In this document: one piece after another, positions 7,315-12,719 of the stretch
Layout of the letters: each line of letters starts with the position of its first letter
Position numbering within the stretch: the stretch's first letter is position 1
Origin: JBAYJY01 sp041664945
GTDB lineage: Bacteria; UBP15; UBA6099
Length of the DNA: 12,719 nt
Direction of reading: 5' to 3'
NCBI GenBank assembly: GCA_041664945.1
Contig: JBAYJY010000123.1
Span: 1-12,719, forward strand
Translations under genes and position numbers: made by a program
Notes under the pieces: generated by a model
What the model saw: the letters and a program-made list of their open reading frames with translations, nothing else
The model's database searches: none
Told to the model about the DNA's origin: nothing

Positions 7315-8385
7315 TTATCGGCCGCTGTCTTTCGCCGGATTCTTTTTGCGGTACGCCGCGCGGGCGGCGAGAACCTTGCGCATGAAATTCTTGCCGATAA
7401 CACTTTCCAGTTCCTTATAGACTTTCTGGGAGTTACGCTCGAAAATTTCCTTTTCCGCTGCCGGCATTGTAGCTACATGATAGCCTTTGGCTTCCAAGTT
7501 TCTAAATGATTCCGGCTCTGAATCCCTCAGTATTTTACGTAGAGACGATGAGAATCTGTTAAGTTCTTCCTTAATGACGGCCTGATCTTGCGCCGGCAAC
7601 GATTCGAAGAAACTCTTGTTCATGACAAGAATGCCGGCCTGATAGCAGAATCCGATGCGCGTGATATAAATTTTGTCGCGTTTGAGCGCCGCGCCGAAAA
7701 GCTTGTCCCAAGCGATGAGCGCGTTTGCGGTGTTTGCGCCGCTGTCCACCATGCCGCGCGCGTAGGCGTTGAAAACCTCAGTCGCCGGAATCGGGATGGG
7801 CGCCGCGCCCTGCGCTTTCCAGAACGATATGTGAACAGGGCTTTCCCATGAGCCGATCTTCATCGTTTTCAGATCTGCAGGTTTCCTCACCGGACCGCTC
7901 ATAACCATATCCATGAACCCGGTTTCTATCACAGCGGATGTCATGAGGCCTTTCGCTTCGAATTTCTTCTTTAAAGCTGGCATGATGACATTGTCCAATA
8001 GATAGTTAGCTTCTTCGTGGTCACGGAAGAGGAAGGGCATCTCGATTATGTTCACTTCAGGAACTATTGAAGCGAGCGTTGAAGTCTGAACTCCGGCCCC
8101 CTGAATGCCGCCAATGAGGACTTGATTGAGCATGTTGCTGTCGCTGCCGAGCATTCCCGAGTGGAGGTGTTTAATATCAATTTCGCCGTTTGTGCGCTCT
8201 TTTACCCTAAGGACGGCTTTCGCAATTTCCTTGCCCCAAACACTTTGAGGAGTGACATATGAGCCGATCTTGATCGTGACGGGTTTCGATTTTGTTTCAG
8301 CATAAGCCGTGTTGGGAATCAATGCGGCTGAAAGAATCAATATCGAAAGCGCGAGAGTTAAAGCGCGCCGCGTGTTCTTTTTCAT
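7315..8385 (-). CDS. TRAP transporter solute receptor, DctP family (atypical, TatP-like)
   Basis: A 356-residue periplasmic receptor of a TRAP (ion-gradient driven) transporter. Residues 1-29 are a Sec signal peptide (MKKNTRR, hydrophobic core, cleavage after NTAYA). The rest shows DctP features: SDSNMLNQVLIGGIQGAG (81-98), PEVNIIEMPFLFRD (109-122), RKPADLKTMKI (167-177), ATEVFNAYARGMVDSG (201-216) and GILVMNKSFFESLP (251-264). In ordinary DctP proteins the segment after 'LKxxKI' carries an arginine that grips the ligand carboxylate; here it reads KIGSWES. This resembles the subgroup with KxWxWEGDP-like motifs. The ATG at 8385 is chosen because GAGG precedes it by 9 nt and gives a clean signal peptide; an ATG at 8415 adds 10 residues. 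The CoA-transferase gene ends just upstream and the DHH gene starts 9 nt downstream. No DctQ/DctM membrane subunits are present. Confidence 0.88.
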   Translation of the reverse strand: MKKNTRRALTLALSILILSAALIPNTAYAETKSKPVTIKIGSYVTPQSVWGKEIAKAVLRVKERTNGEIDIKHLHSGMLGSDSNMLNQVLIGGIQGAGVQTSTLASIVPEVNIIEMPFLFRDHEEANYLLDNVIMPALKKKFEAKGLMTSAVIETGFMDMVMSGPVRKPADLKTMKIGSWESPVHISFWKAQGAAPIPIPATEVFNAYARGMVDSGANTANALIAWDKLFGAALKRDKIYITRIGFCYQAGILVMNKSFFESLPAQDQAVIKEELNRFSSSLRKILRDSEPESFRNLEAKGYHVATMPAAEKEIFERNSQKVYKELESVIGKNFMRKVLAARAAYRKKNPAKDSGR

Positions 8386-8430
8386 TAAAAACATCCTCGA
8401 TTCATCAAAATTCATTTGTAGCGCGTCTTC

Positions 8431-9606
8431 CTATTTTATCACTCCGGCTGCGCGCAGTTCTTCAATTTGTTTTGTGTCAATCCCGGCCTCGGCGAAAACC
8501 ATGGCGGTGTGTTCTCCGTATTCCGGCGGCGCTGCAGGAGATGAGGGCTGGAACCCGGACAATTTAAATGGAAGACCGGTTTGGCGCGTCGTTCCGCCTT
8601 TGCCGGTCGGGACTTCAAAGAACATACGTCGCGCTGTGAGTTGGGGATCGTTGAGAGACTGTTCGAAAGTGTTAACCGGCCCGATGCAGACATCCGCAGG
8701 CTCGAGCAACTTGAGCCATTCGTCACGGGTGCGGGTTTTGAACATCGTTGAGAGTTCTGATTCAAGATAGTCTCGGTCCTTGCCGGTTCCGTGATGATAA
8801 ACTTCGAGGTCTTCGCGTCCGACAATTTTACAGAATTTCTTAAAGAACTTCGGCTCAATGGCGCCAATGCAGATATACTCGCCATCCGATGTTATATAGG
8901 TATCGTAACAAGGGTTGCCGCCGGTGAGAGTCGTTTCTCCCCGGTTCTGTTTTTCGCCTGCTTCAATTTCGGCGAGCAGCAGCGGCGTCATGGCGAATGC
9001 CGCATCAGCGAGCGAGACGTCGACGTTTTGGCCGCATCCTGAGCGATCGCGTTCGTGAAGCGCCGCGAGAATTCCGATCATGGCCGATAGCGCGCCGCAC
9101 ATGTCTCCTATCTGAATGCCCGGAAGGACCGGTTTGCCGTTTCGCTGGCCTGTCATGCTCAGCGCTCCGGCATAACCGATGTAATTGATGTCATGGCCGG
9201 CGCGGTCGGCGTACGGGCCGTCCTGTCCGTATCCAGTAAGAGAGCAGTAAATGATCATTGGATTGATAGCGCTCGCCGCTTTATATCCCACTCCGAGCTT
9301 ATCCATGACGCCCGGCCTGAAACCCTCTACAACCACGTCGTATGTTTTGATGAGTTCGAGAAATATTTCGCGGCCGCGATCGGCTTTCAGGTTAAGAGTC
9401 GCGCTTTTCTTGTTGCGATTCAGCGCGAGAAACCCGGCGCTAAGCCCGTCAACATATGGAGGCAGCCATCGGATGTAGTCGCCTTGAACCGGGTCTTCGA
9501 TCTTGACGACTTCAGCGCCGAGATCCGCCATTATCATCGTGCAGTACGGGCCCGGCAGCAGCCGCGACAGGTCGAGAACCCGTATTCCTTCGAGAGGTCC
9601 TGGCAT
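8431..9606 (-). CDS. Family III (CaiB/BaiF) CoA-transferase, alpha-methylacyl-CoA racemase-like
   Basis: A 391-residue cytoplasmic enzyme of the CoA-transferase family III, whose members move CoA between carboxylic acids or epimerise 2-methylacyl-CoA esters. The N-terminus has the family signature PLEGIRVLDLSRLLPGPYCT, then FRPGVMDKLGVGY (96-108) and LTGYGQDGPYADRAGHDINY (123-142). By analogy with alpha-methylacyl-CoA racemase, the catalytic positions appear to be His138-Asp139, Asp168 (in QIGDMCGAL) and Glu251 (in GAIEPKFF). All are present, which favours racemase-like chemistry over CoA transfer, though sequence alone does not settle it. The start ATG has GGGAG 7-8 nt upstream. A 7-bp inverted repeat lies just before it. 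It sits between the cupin regulator and the TRAP receptor and is probably co-transcribed with both. Confidence 0.92.
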   Translation of the reverse strand: MPGPLEGIRVLDLSRLLPGPYCTMIMADLGAEVVKIEDPVQGDYIRWLPPYVDGLSAGFLALNRNKKSATLNLKADRGREIFLELIKTYDVVVEGFRPGVMDKLGVGYKAASAINPMIIYCSLTGYGQDGPYADRAGHDINYIGYAGALSMTGQRNGKPVLPGIQIGDMCGALSAMIGILAALHERDRSGCGQNVDVSLADAAFAMTPLLLAEIEAGEKQNRGETTLTGGNPCYDTYITSDGEYICIGAIEPKFFKKFCKIVGREDLEVYHHGTGKDRDYLESELSTMFKTRTRDEWLKLLEPADVCIGPVNTFEQSLNDPQLTARRMFFEVPTGKGGTTRQTGLPFKLSGFQPSSPAAPPEYGEHTAMVFAEAGIDTKQIEELRAAGVIK

Positions 9607-9626
9607 TTTAATCTCCCAGTGAATAT

Positions 9627-9652
9627 CGTTATTTCATTGCCGAATAATAACG
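9627..9652. repeat. Inverted repeat before the CoA-transferase gene (possible operator)
   Basis: CGTTATT (9627-9633) and AATAACG (9646-9652) are perfect 7-bp complements with a 12-bp spacer, ending 21 bp before the start codon. The arm nearer the regulator overlaps a TATTAT that could serve as a -10 box on the - strand, although no good -35 accompanies it. It could be a binding site for the neighbouring XRE-cupin regulator. Confidence 0.4.
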
Positions 9653-9728
9653 GCTTTGTTTGTACGTACGCAGAGCAGATGGCGACGCATGATATCTTTA
9701 TAGGCGCGGCGCTGGTTGAGCGAATGAT

Positions 9729-10361
9729 TCACTCTTCGGATTCTTCATTCTTTTGCGCGCCGGCGACGCCATCCAGAATTTGCTGCCCGGTATAAATGCA
9801 CGCCACGATAATTGTGTCTTTATCATCAACACATTGCACACGGTGAGGCACCATAGAGTTGTAGTAGATGCTGTCGCCCGGTTCGAGAATGTCCATGTGG
9901 TCGCCAAGCTGCACCTGCATCTTGCCTTCCAGCACGAAAATGAATTCCTCGCCTTCATGTGAATATAAATGACTGTCTTTCACTGTCGCCGGTTCGAGCG
10001 TGACAAAGAACGGCTCCATGTGGCGGCCTTTCATATCGAACGCAAGCGACTCGTAAGAGTAGCCGTATCTCTTGCCGTTCTTAGCGGCCACGCGCGAGAT
10101 GTTCTTGCGCTGGTCGTGGCGCACTATAGTGAATGGAGCTTCCCGGACAGCCTCGAAGAAATAGCCGATCTCTACTTCGAGCGCTTTTGAAATCGCGATC
10201 AGCGTTCCGAGAGGCGGCGACACCATGTGATTCTCGATTTGCGACAGCAGCGCTGATGAGAAACCTGTGCGAGTCGCGAACTCTTGCAAAGAGACGCCTT
10301 TCTCTTCGCGCAATTTTTTAATTTTTTCTCCTACCGCTATTTCTTTTACGTCTTCTTCCAT
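9729..10361 (-). CDS. XRE-family transcriptional regulator with C-terminal cupin domain
   Basis: A 210-residue two-domain regulator. Residues 10-66 form a Cro/C1-type helix-turn-helix (GEKIKKLREEKGVSLQEFA, then the recognition helix region SSALLSQIENHMVSPP). Residues 117-190 form a cupin_2 domain that would bind a small ligand, with HLYSHEGEE (131-139) and PGDSIYYNSMVPHR (161-174) as the two cupin motifs. His131, His135, Glu139 and His173 are possible metal ligands. The tail QKNEESEE is acidic. The ATG at 10361 has AGAAGG at good spacing. Relatives often sit beside genes for acyl-CoA or amine metabolism and control them. Here it is first in a likely operon with the CoA-transferase and the TRAP receptor, and divergent from the hydrolase gene. 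A 12-bp palindrome at its start of transcription suggests self-control. Confidence 0.93.
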   Translation of the reverse strand: MEEDVKEIAVGEKIKKLREEKGVSLQEFATRTGFSSALLSQIENHMVSPPLGTLIAISKALEVEIGYFFEAVREAPFTIVRHDQRKNISRVAAKNGKRYGYSYESLAFDMKGRHMEPFFVTLEPATVKDSHLYSHEGEEFIFVLEGKMQVQLGDHMDILEPGDSIYYNSMVPHRVQCVDDKDTIIVACIYTGQQILDGVAGAQKNEESEE

Positions 10362-10381
10362 TATCCGGACCTTCTTTCGCC

Positions 10382-10393
10382 ATATTTAAATAT
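10382..10393. repeat. 12-bp palindrome at the regulator's start of transcription
   Basis: ATATTTAAATAT is perfectly palindromic and covers the predicted +1 (about 10393, - strand) of the XRE-cupin gene. Its position suits an autoregulatory operator. A+T-rich palindromes also arise by chance, and this one does not match the repeat at 9627-9652. Confidence 0.35.
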
Positions 10394-10399
10394 TGACTA

Positions 10400-10427
10400 A
10401 TTATACTTTATTGCGCGGCGACCGCAA
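10400..10427 (-). promoter_or_regulatory. Predicted promoter of the XRE-cupin regulator and its operon
   Basis: On the - strand, TTGCGG (10427-10422) and a perfect TATAAT (10405-10400) are separated by 16 bp. The leader is about 30 nt and includes the ribosome site AGAAGG. No other convincing promoter is seen before the CoA-transferase, receptor and phosphoesterase genes, so this may drive the whole set. Confidence 0.6.
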
Positions 10428-10460
10428 GAAATTTAGCGCATCGTTATAAACTTTATCGGT

Positions 10461-10489
10461 TTTTCAAAAATTTGTCTTTCGTGTAGAAT
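10461..10489 (+). promoter_or_regulatory. Predicted promoter of the alpha/beta hydrolase gene
   Basis: TTTTCA (10461-10466) and TAGAAT (10484-10489) are 17 bp apart. The -10 box overlaps an upstream in-frame ATG (10488), so that ATG cannot be translated from this promoter. This supports the start at 10527 behind GGAGGAGG (10508-10515). Confidence 0.45.
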
Positions 10490-10526
10490 GAAGCGCAGAT
10501 CGCTGACGGAGGAGGTTTCTCGGCGG

Positions 10527-11435
10527 ATGGCTGAAGTAAGAGTAAAAAAAAATCTTTTATTCGATGAGATGCGCGGCTCAAAATCCATAGGCGACGGAAC
10601 AGTCGAATGGCTGAGGATGCGCGACGGAACAAAAATATTCATGCAGGAATGGCACCCGGCCGGCGCGCCGCGCAGGGCGGTTGTATGTTTCCACGGGGCG
10701 AGCGGGCAGGGGCAATACTTTGCGCTCATAGCTGACATTCTGACGCCGCGCGGCGCGGCGGTGTTTGTCGCGGATTATCGAGGGCACGGCATGAGCGAAG
10801 GTCCGCGCGGAGATTTTTCTTCTTTCCAGACGCTGCTCGACGACTGCCGCGAAGTCGTCAAATCCGTTAAGGTAAAGCTCCCTGGCGTTCCGGTAATTAT
10901 TCTCGGCGAAAGCATGGGCGGCGCCATGGCCGTTAATTACGCGGCTCAGTTTCCTGAGGACACAGCTGCCCTCGTTCTCTTCGCGCCCGCTTTGTTGTTT
11001 CGCAAATCGATCCCTTGGCCTCAGATTCTTCAGTTGCCCTTATATCTCGCATCCGCAATATTCGCGCGCGGCAAACCGATTATCAAAATGACTGGGCAGG
11101 AGCATCTCGGCATTAAAGACCTCACGCATGTCAATTTCGACAAAACCGATCCTTTTCATTTGTCTCACATAAGCATGCGGTATTTTATGCAATTGAGTAA
11201 ATATATGGGCATAGGTTTGAATAAGTGCCCGGGACGCATAAAATCGCCGACTATTTTGTTTCAGGGAGAGGCCGACCCCGGAATCGATCCGGAGGGCGCC
11301 AAGCTATTCGTTGAGCGCCTTGCGGCTGCTGATAAGGAATTGATTCTTTATCCTAAAGGGCTGCATGTGCTTTTGACAGATCCGGACTGTCCGGATATCG
11401 CCGGTCGTCTCGCCGATTGGTTCGACAAACACTGA
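10527..11435 (+). CDS. Alpha/beta hydrolase, monoglyceride lipase/lysophospholipase type
   Basis: A 302-residue serine hydrolase of the Hydrolase_4 family, which cleaves monoacylglycerols or lysophospholipids. Visible parts (numbered from the start at 10527) are the oxyanion motif HGASG (56-60), YRGHGMSEGPRG (84-95), the nucleophile elbow GESMGG with Ser129, and the likely catalytic Asp250 (GEADPGID) and His280 (KGLHVLL). A lid region lies at about 153-230. No signal peptide or membrane anchor is seen, so it is probably cytoplasmic. The start at 10527 is chosen because GGAGGAGG lies 11 nt upstream. An in-frame ATG at 10488 would add 13 charged residues but has no ribosome site and overlaps the predicted -10 box. 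The gene is divergent from the XRE-cupin regulator, which may also affect it. Confidence 0.9.
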   Translation: MAEVRVKKNLLFDEMRGSKSIGDGTVEWLRMRDGTKIFMQEWHPAGAPRRAVVCFHGASGQGQYFALIADILTPRGAAVFVADYRGHGMSEGPRGDFSSFQTLLDDCREVVKSVKVKLPGVPVIILGESMGGAMAVNYAAQFPEDTAALVLFAPALLFRKSIPWPQILQLPLYLASAIFARGKPIIKMTGQEHLGIKDLTHVNFDKTDPFHLSHISMRYFMQLSKYMGIGLNKCPGRIKSPTILFQGEADPGIDPEGAKLFVERLAAADKELILYPKGLHVLLTDPDCPDIAGRLADWFDKH

Positions 11436-11485
11436 ATCAGTTTTCTGCGATGTCTTGACGGTGTTTTTGAAAATATTGAGAAAAA

Positions 11486-11515
11486 ATTTCACTGTTCGTT
11501 ATTTTGCCATATAAT
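11486..11515 (+). promoter_or_regulatory. Possible promoter of the AsmA-like gene
   Basis: A perfect TATAAT at 11510-11515 stands in a T-rich stretch 53 nt before the start codon. The best -35 partner is a weak ATTTCA (11486-11491) at 18 bp. No terminator is visible after the hydrolase stop at 11435, so read-through from that gene is equally possible. Confidence 0.4.
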
Positions 11516-11568
11516 TTTTATTTGCGAACTCAAGGCGGCTGAAACGCGCCCGAAGGCATGGAGAAGTA

Positions 11569-12719
11569 ATGAAAACGAAGATGACACAACTGATTGAACG
11601 TTTGAAGCCATATGCTCTTAAGGCGTGGCAATGGACGCGCCAGCATCCGGCGCTTGCGCTGACCGTGGCAGGAATCATTCTCGTGCTCTATATGACGATA
11701 CTGGTTTCGACGATACGCGTTCGGCACAGCGTCGCTGATTATCTGGTTGAAGCGACCGGAGGCGACCTGCATTATAAAAAAATCAAAGTTTCGCCGACAT
11801 TGAAAATCGTTTTAGAGGAAGTGAGCCTGAAAGCGAGAAACAGCGCGCTCGATTTGCCGGACATGACGGCGAAACGCGTTTTGGCGCGCGCTGATTTAAT
11901 TTCGATGCTCGGCGGAAGGATGAAGATCATCGAAGTGAGTTTGGACCAGCCTGTCGTTTCGATATATAAAGGGCCGGACGGAAGCTACAACCTGTCGCGC
12001 TGGATAAATCGACTTGGAGTCTGCGAGAATAAAAATGCCGGCGCCGCAGTGCCGAACCGGGTTTATTTGCGCGAAGGCCGCATTATGATGGAGCCGCCGC
12101 CGGGCGCGTCATGGTTCCGCGCGATCGAAATCGCGCGAATCGATGGTTATTTCGGACGAACTCCTGAAAATAACGTAGGCGTCCGTTTCCGCGCCGACGC
12201 TTTCCAATCCAGCATCAACATAAGCGGCGGCTTTGTTCCCTGCGTGCCGAACGATTTTAAGTTCGACGGAGTTTCTGATGATTTCAATTTTTCCGAATTT
12301 CGTGATTTTATCGCTAAGTTGTTCGAAAAGTCCATCCCGACCGATCATATTCCGGGCGGAACCGGCCATTTGCAATTTTCCGTCGAAGGCAGTTATGATG
12401 CGCCTGTGATAAACGGACAGGTTTCGCTTCGCGATTTTGACGCAACTTTCTCCGCCGCGCAACAGACTCTTCGCCTGACAGACATCCGCGCCGGCATCGG
12501 GACAGAAAAAATCACCGGCGAAGGCATGCTGGACTTCTCGAAGCAGCTTATACCATTCAAGTTCGATGTTTCCTTGAAAAACATAAAGCTTGAGAGGCTC
12601 CTGAGAAAGTCGTTCGGGTTTCGAACCGTTCCGGAAGGCTCTCTGTCCGGCCATGTTAAAATGAGAGGGCAACTTAAGGATTTTCGAGTTAGATGCGATA
12701 GCGGAGATATTTCTATTAC
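11569..12719 (+). CDS. AsmA/TamB-like envelope protein (N-terminal part, runs off the window)
   Basis: An open frame starts at an ATG preceded by GGAGAAG and continues without a stop to the window end, giving 383 residues so far. A basic N-terminus is followed by one membrane helix at about residues 28-48 (ALALTVAGIILVLYMTILVS), placing the rest in the periplasm. The remainder is rich in beta-strand repeats typical of AsmA-like/DUF748 proteins, such as the VSLDQPVVSIYKGPDGSYNL segment (residues 124-143) and the repeated 'G.....F...L..I.LE.LL' pattern near 345-362. AsmA-like and TamB-like proteins form long hydrophobic grooves that move phospholipids between inner and outer membrane or help outer-membrane assembly. 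Family assignment rests on topology and repeat style rather than a unique motif. The 134-nt gap before it holds only a possible promoter. Confidence 0.8.
   Translation, partial: MKTKMTQLIERLKPYALKAWQWTRQHPALALTVAGIILVLYMTILVSTIRVRHSVADYLVEATGGDLHYKKIKVSPTLKIVLEEVSLKARNSALDLPDMTAKRVLARADLISMLGGRMKIIEVSLDQPVVSIYKGPDGSYNLSRWINRLGVCENKNAGAAVPNRVYLREGRIMMEPPPGASWFRAIEIARIDGYFGRTPENNVGVRFRADAFQSSINISGGFVPCVPNDFKFDGVSDDFNFSEFRDFIAKLFEKSIPTDHIPGGTGHLQFSVEGSYDAPVINGQVSLRDFDATFSAAQQTLRLTDIRAGIGTEKITGEGMLDFSKQLIPFKFDVSLKNIKLERLLRKSFGFRTVPEGSLSGHVKMRGQLKDFRVRCDSGDISI

Noticed and set aside
8439..9188. Alternative-frame open frames inside the CoA-transferase gene on both strands
   Set aside because: The CoA-transferase frame is full length with all motifs; the others have no motif or start signal.
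11428..11445. ACTGAATCAGT followed by TTTTC after the hydrolase stop as a terminator
   Set aside because: The stem would be only 3-4 bp with no GC core, too weak for an intrinsic terminator.
1..12719. CRISPR arrays, tRNA/rRNA genes, insertion sequences, integrase or phage genes
   Set aside because: No regularly spaced repeats, tRNA-like cloverleaf sequence, transposase motif or target-site duplication was noticed on either strand.

Overview
The window reads as ordinary bacterial chromosome of roughly 50% GC. Almost all of it is coding, intergenic gaps are short (none over 170 bp), and no RNA gene, insertion sequence, phage gene or CRISPR array is visible. The cell is probably Gram-negative: there is a periplasmic TRAP receptor with a Sec signal peptide, a predicted lipoprotein sugar-binding protein, and the start of an AsmA/TamB-like envelope protein. 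Gene content (GTP-type PEP carboxykinase, XRE-cupin regulator beside acyl-CoA metabolism) would suit a deltaproteobacterium-like or candidate-phylum anaerobe, but I cannot name the lineage from sequence alone.

Left part, + strand (2-2314): the hydrophobic tail of an unidentified membrane protein, then a promoter and two genes of a ribose/xylose-type ABC importer, the solute-binding lipoprotein and the permease. No ATPase gene lies with them. A strong two-way terminator (2362-2390) closes this unit and also serves pckG coming from the other side.

Centre, - strand (2414-6059): GTP-dependent PEP carboxykinase (pckG) preceded by a GlpD/GlpA-like FAD oxidoreductase. Both fit gluconeogenesis or glycerol-phosphate metabolism. 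The pckG promoter is notable. Its -35 box begins directly after the oxidoreductase stop codon, and a perfect 10-bp inverted repeat places one arm between -35 and -10 and the other just after the predicted start of transcription. The leader RNA can also form a nested hairpin.

Right-centre, - strand (6229-10361): a probable operon read right to left: XRE-cupin regulator, family III CoA-transferase resembling alpha-methylacyl-CoA racemase, a DctP-type TRAP receptor and a DHH-family phosphoesterase. The receptor has lost the arginine that normally binds the ligand carboxylate and resembles the TatP-like subgroup proposed to carry hydrophobic ligands. With the acyl-CoA enzyme next door this suggests, as inference only, capture and CoA-level processing of a hydrophobic or branched acid under control of the cupin regulator. 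The membrane subunits of the transporter are not in the window.

Right end, + strand (10527-12719): an alpha/beta hydrolase of the monoglyceride lipase/lysophospholipase type, divergent from the regulator, then an AsmA-like protein that runs off the window. I found no clearly new defence or mobile system. The most interesting signals are the atypical TRAP receptor locus and the pckG control region.
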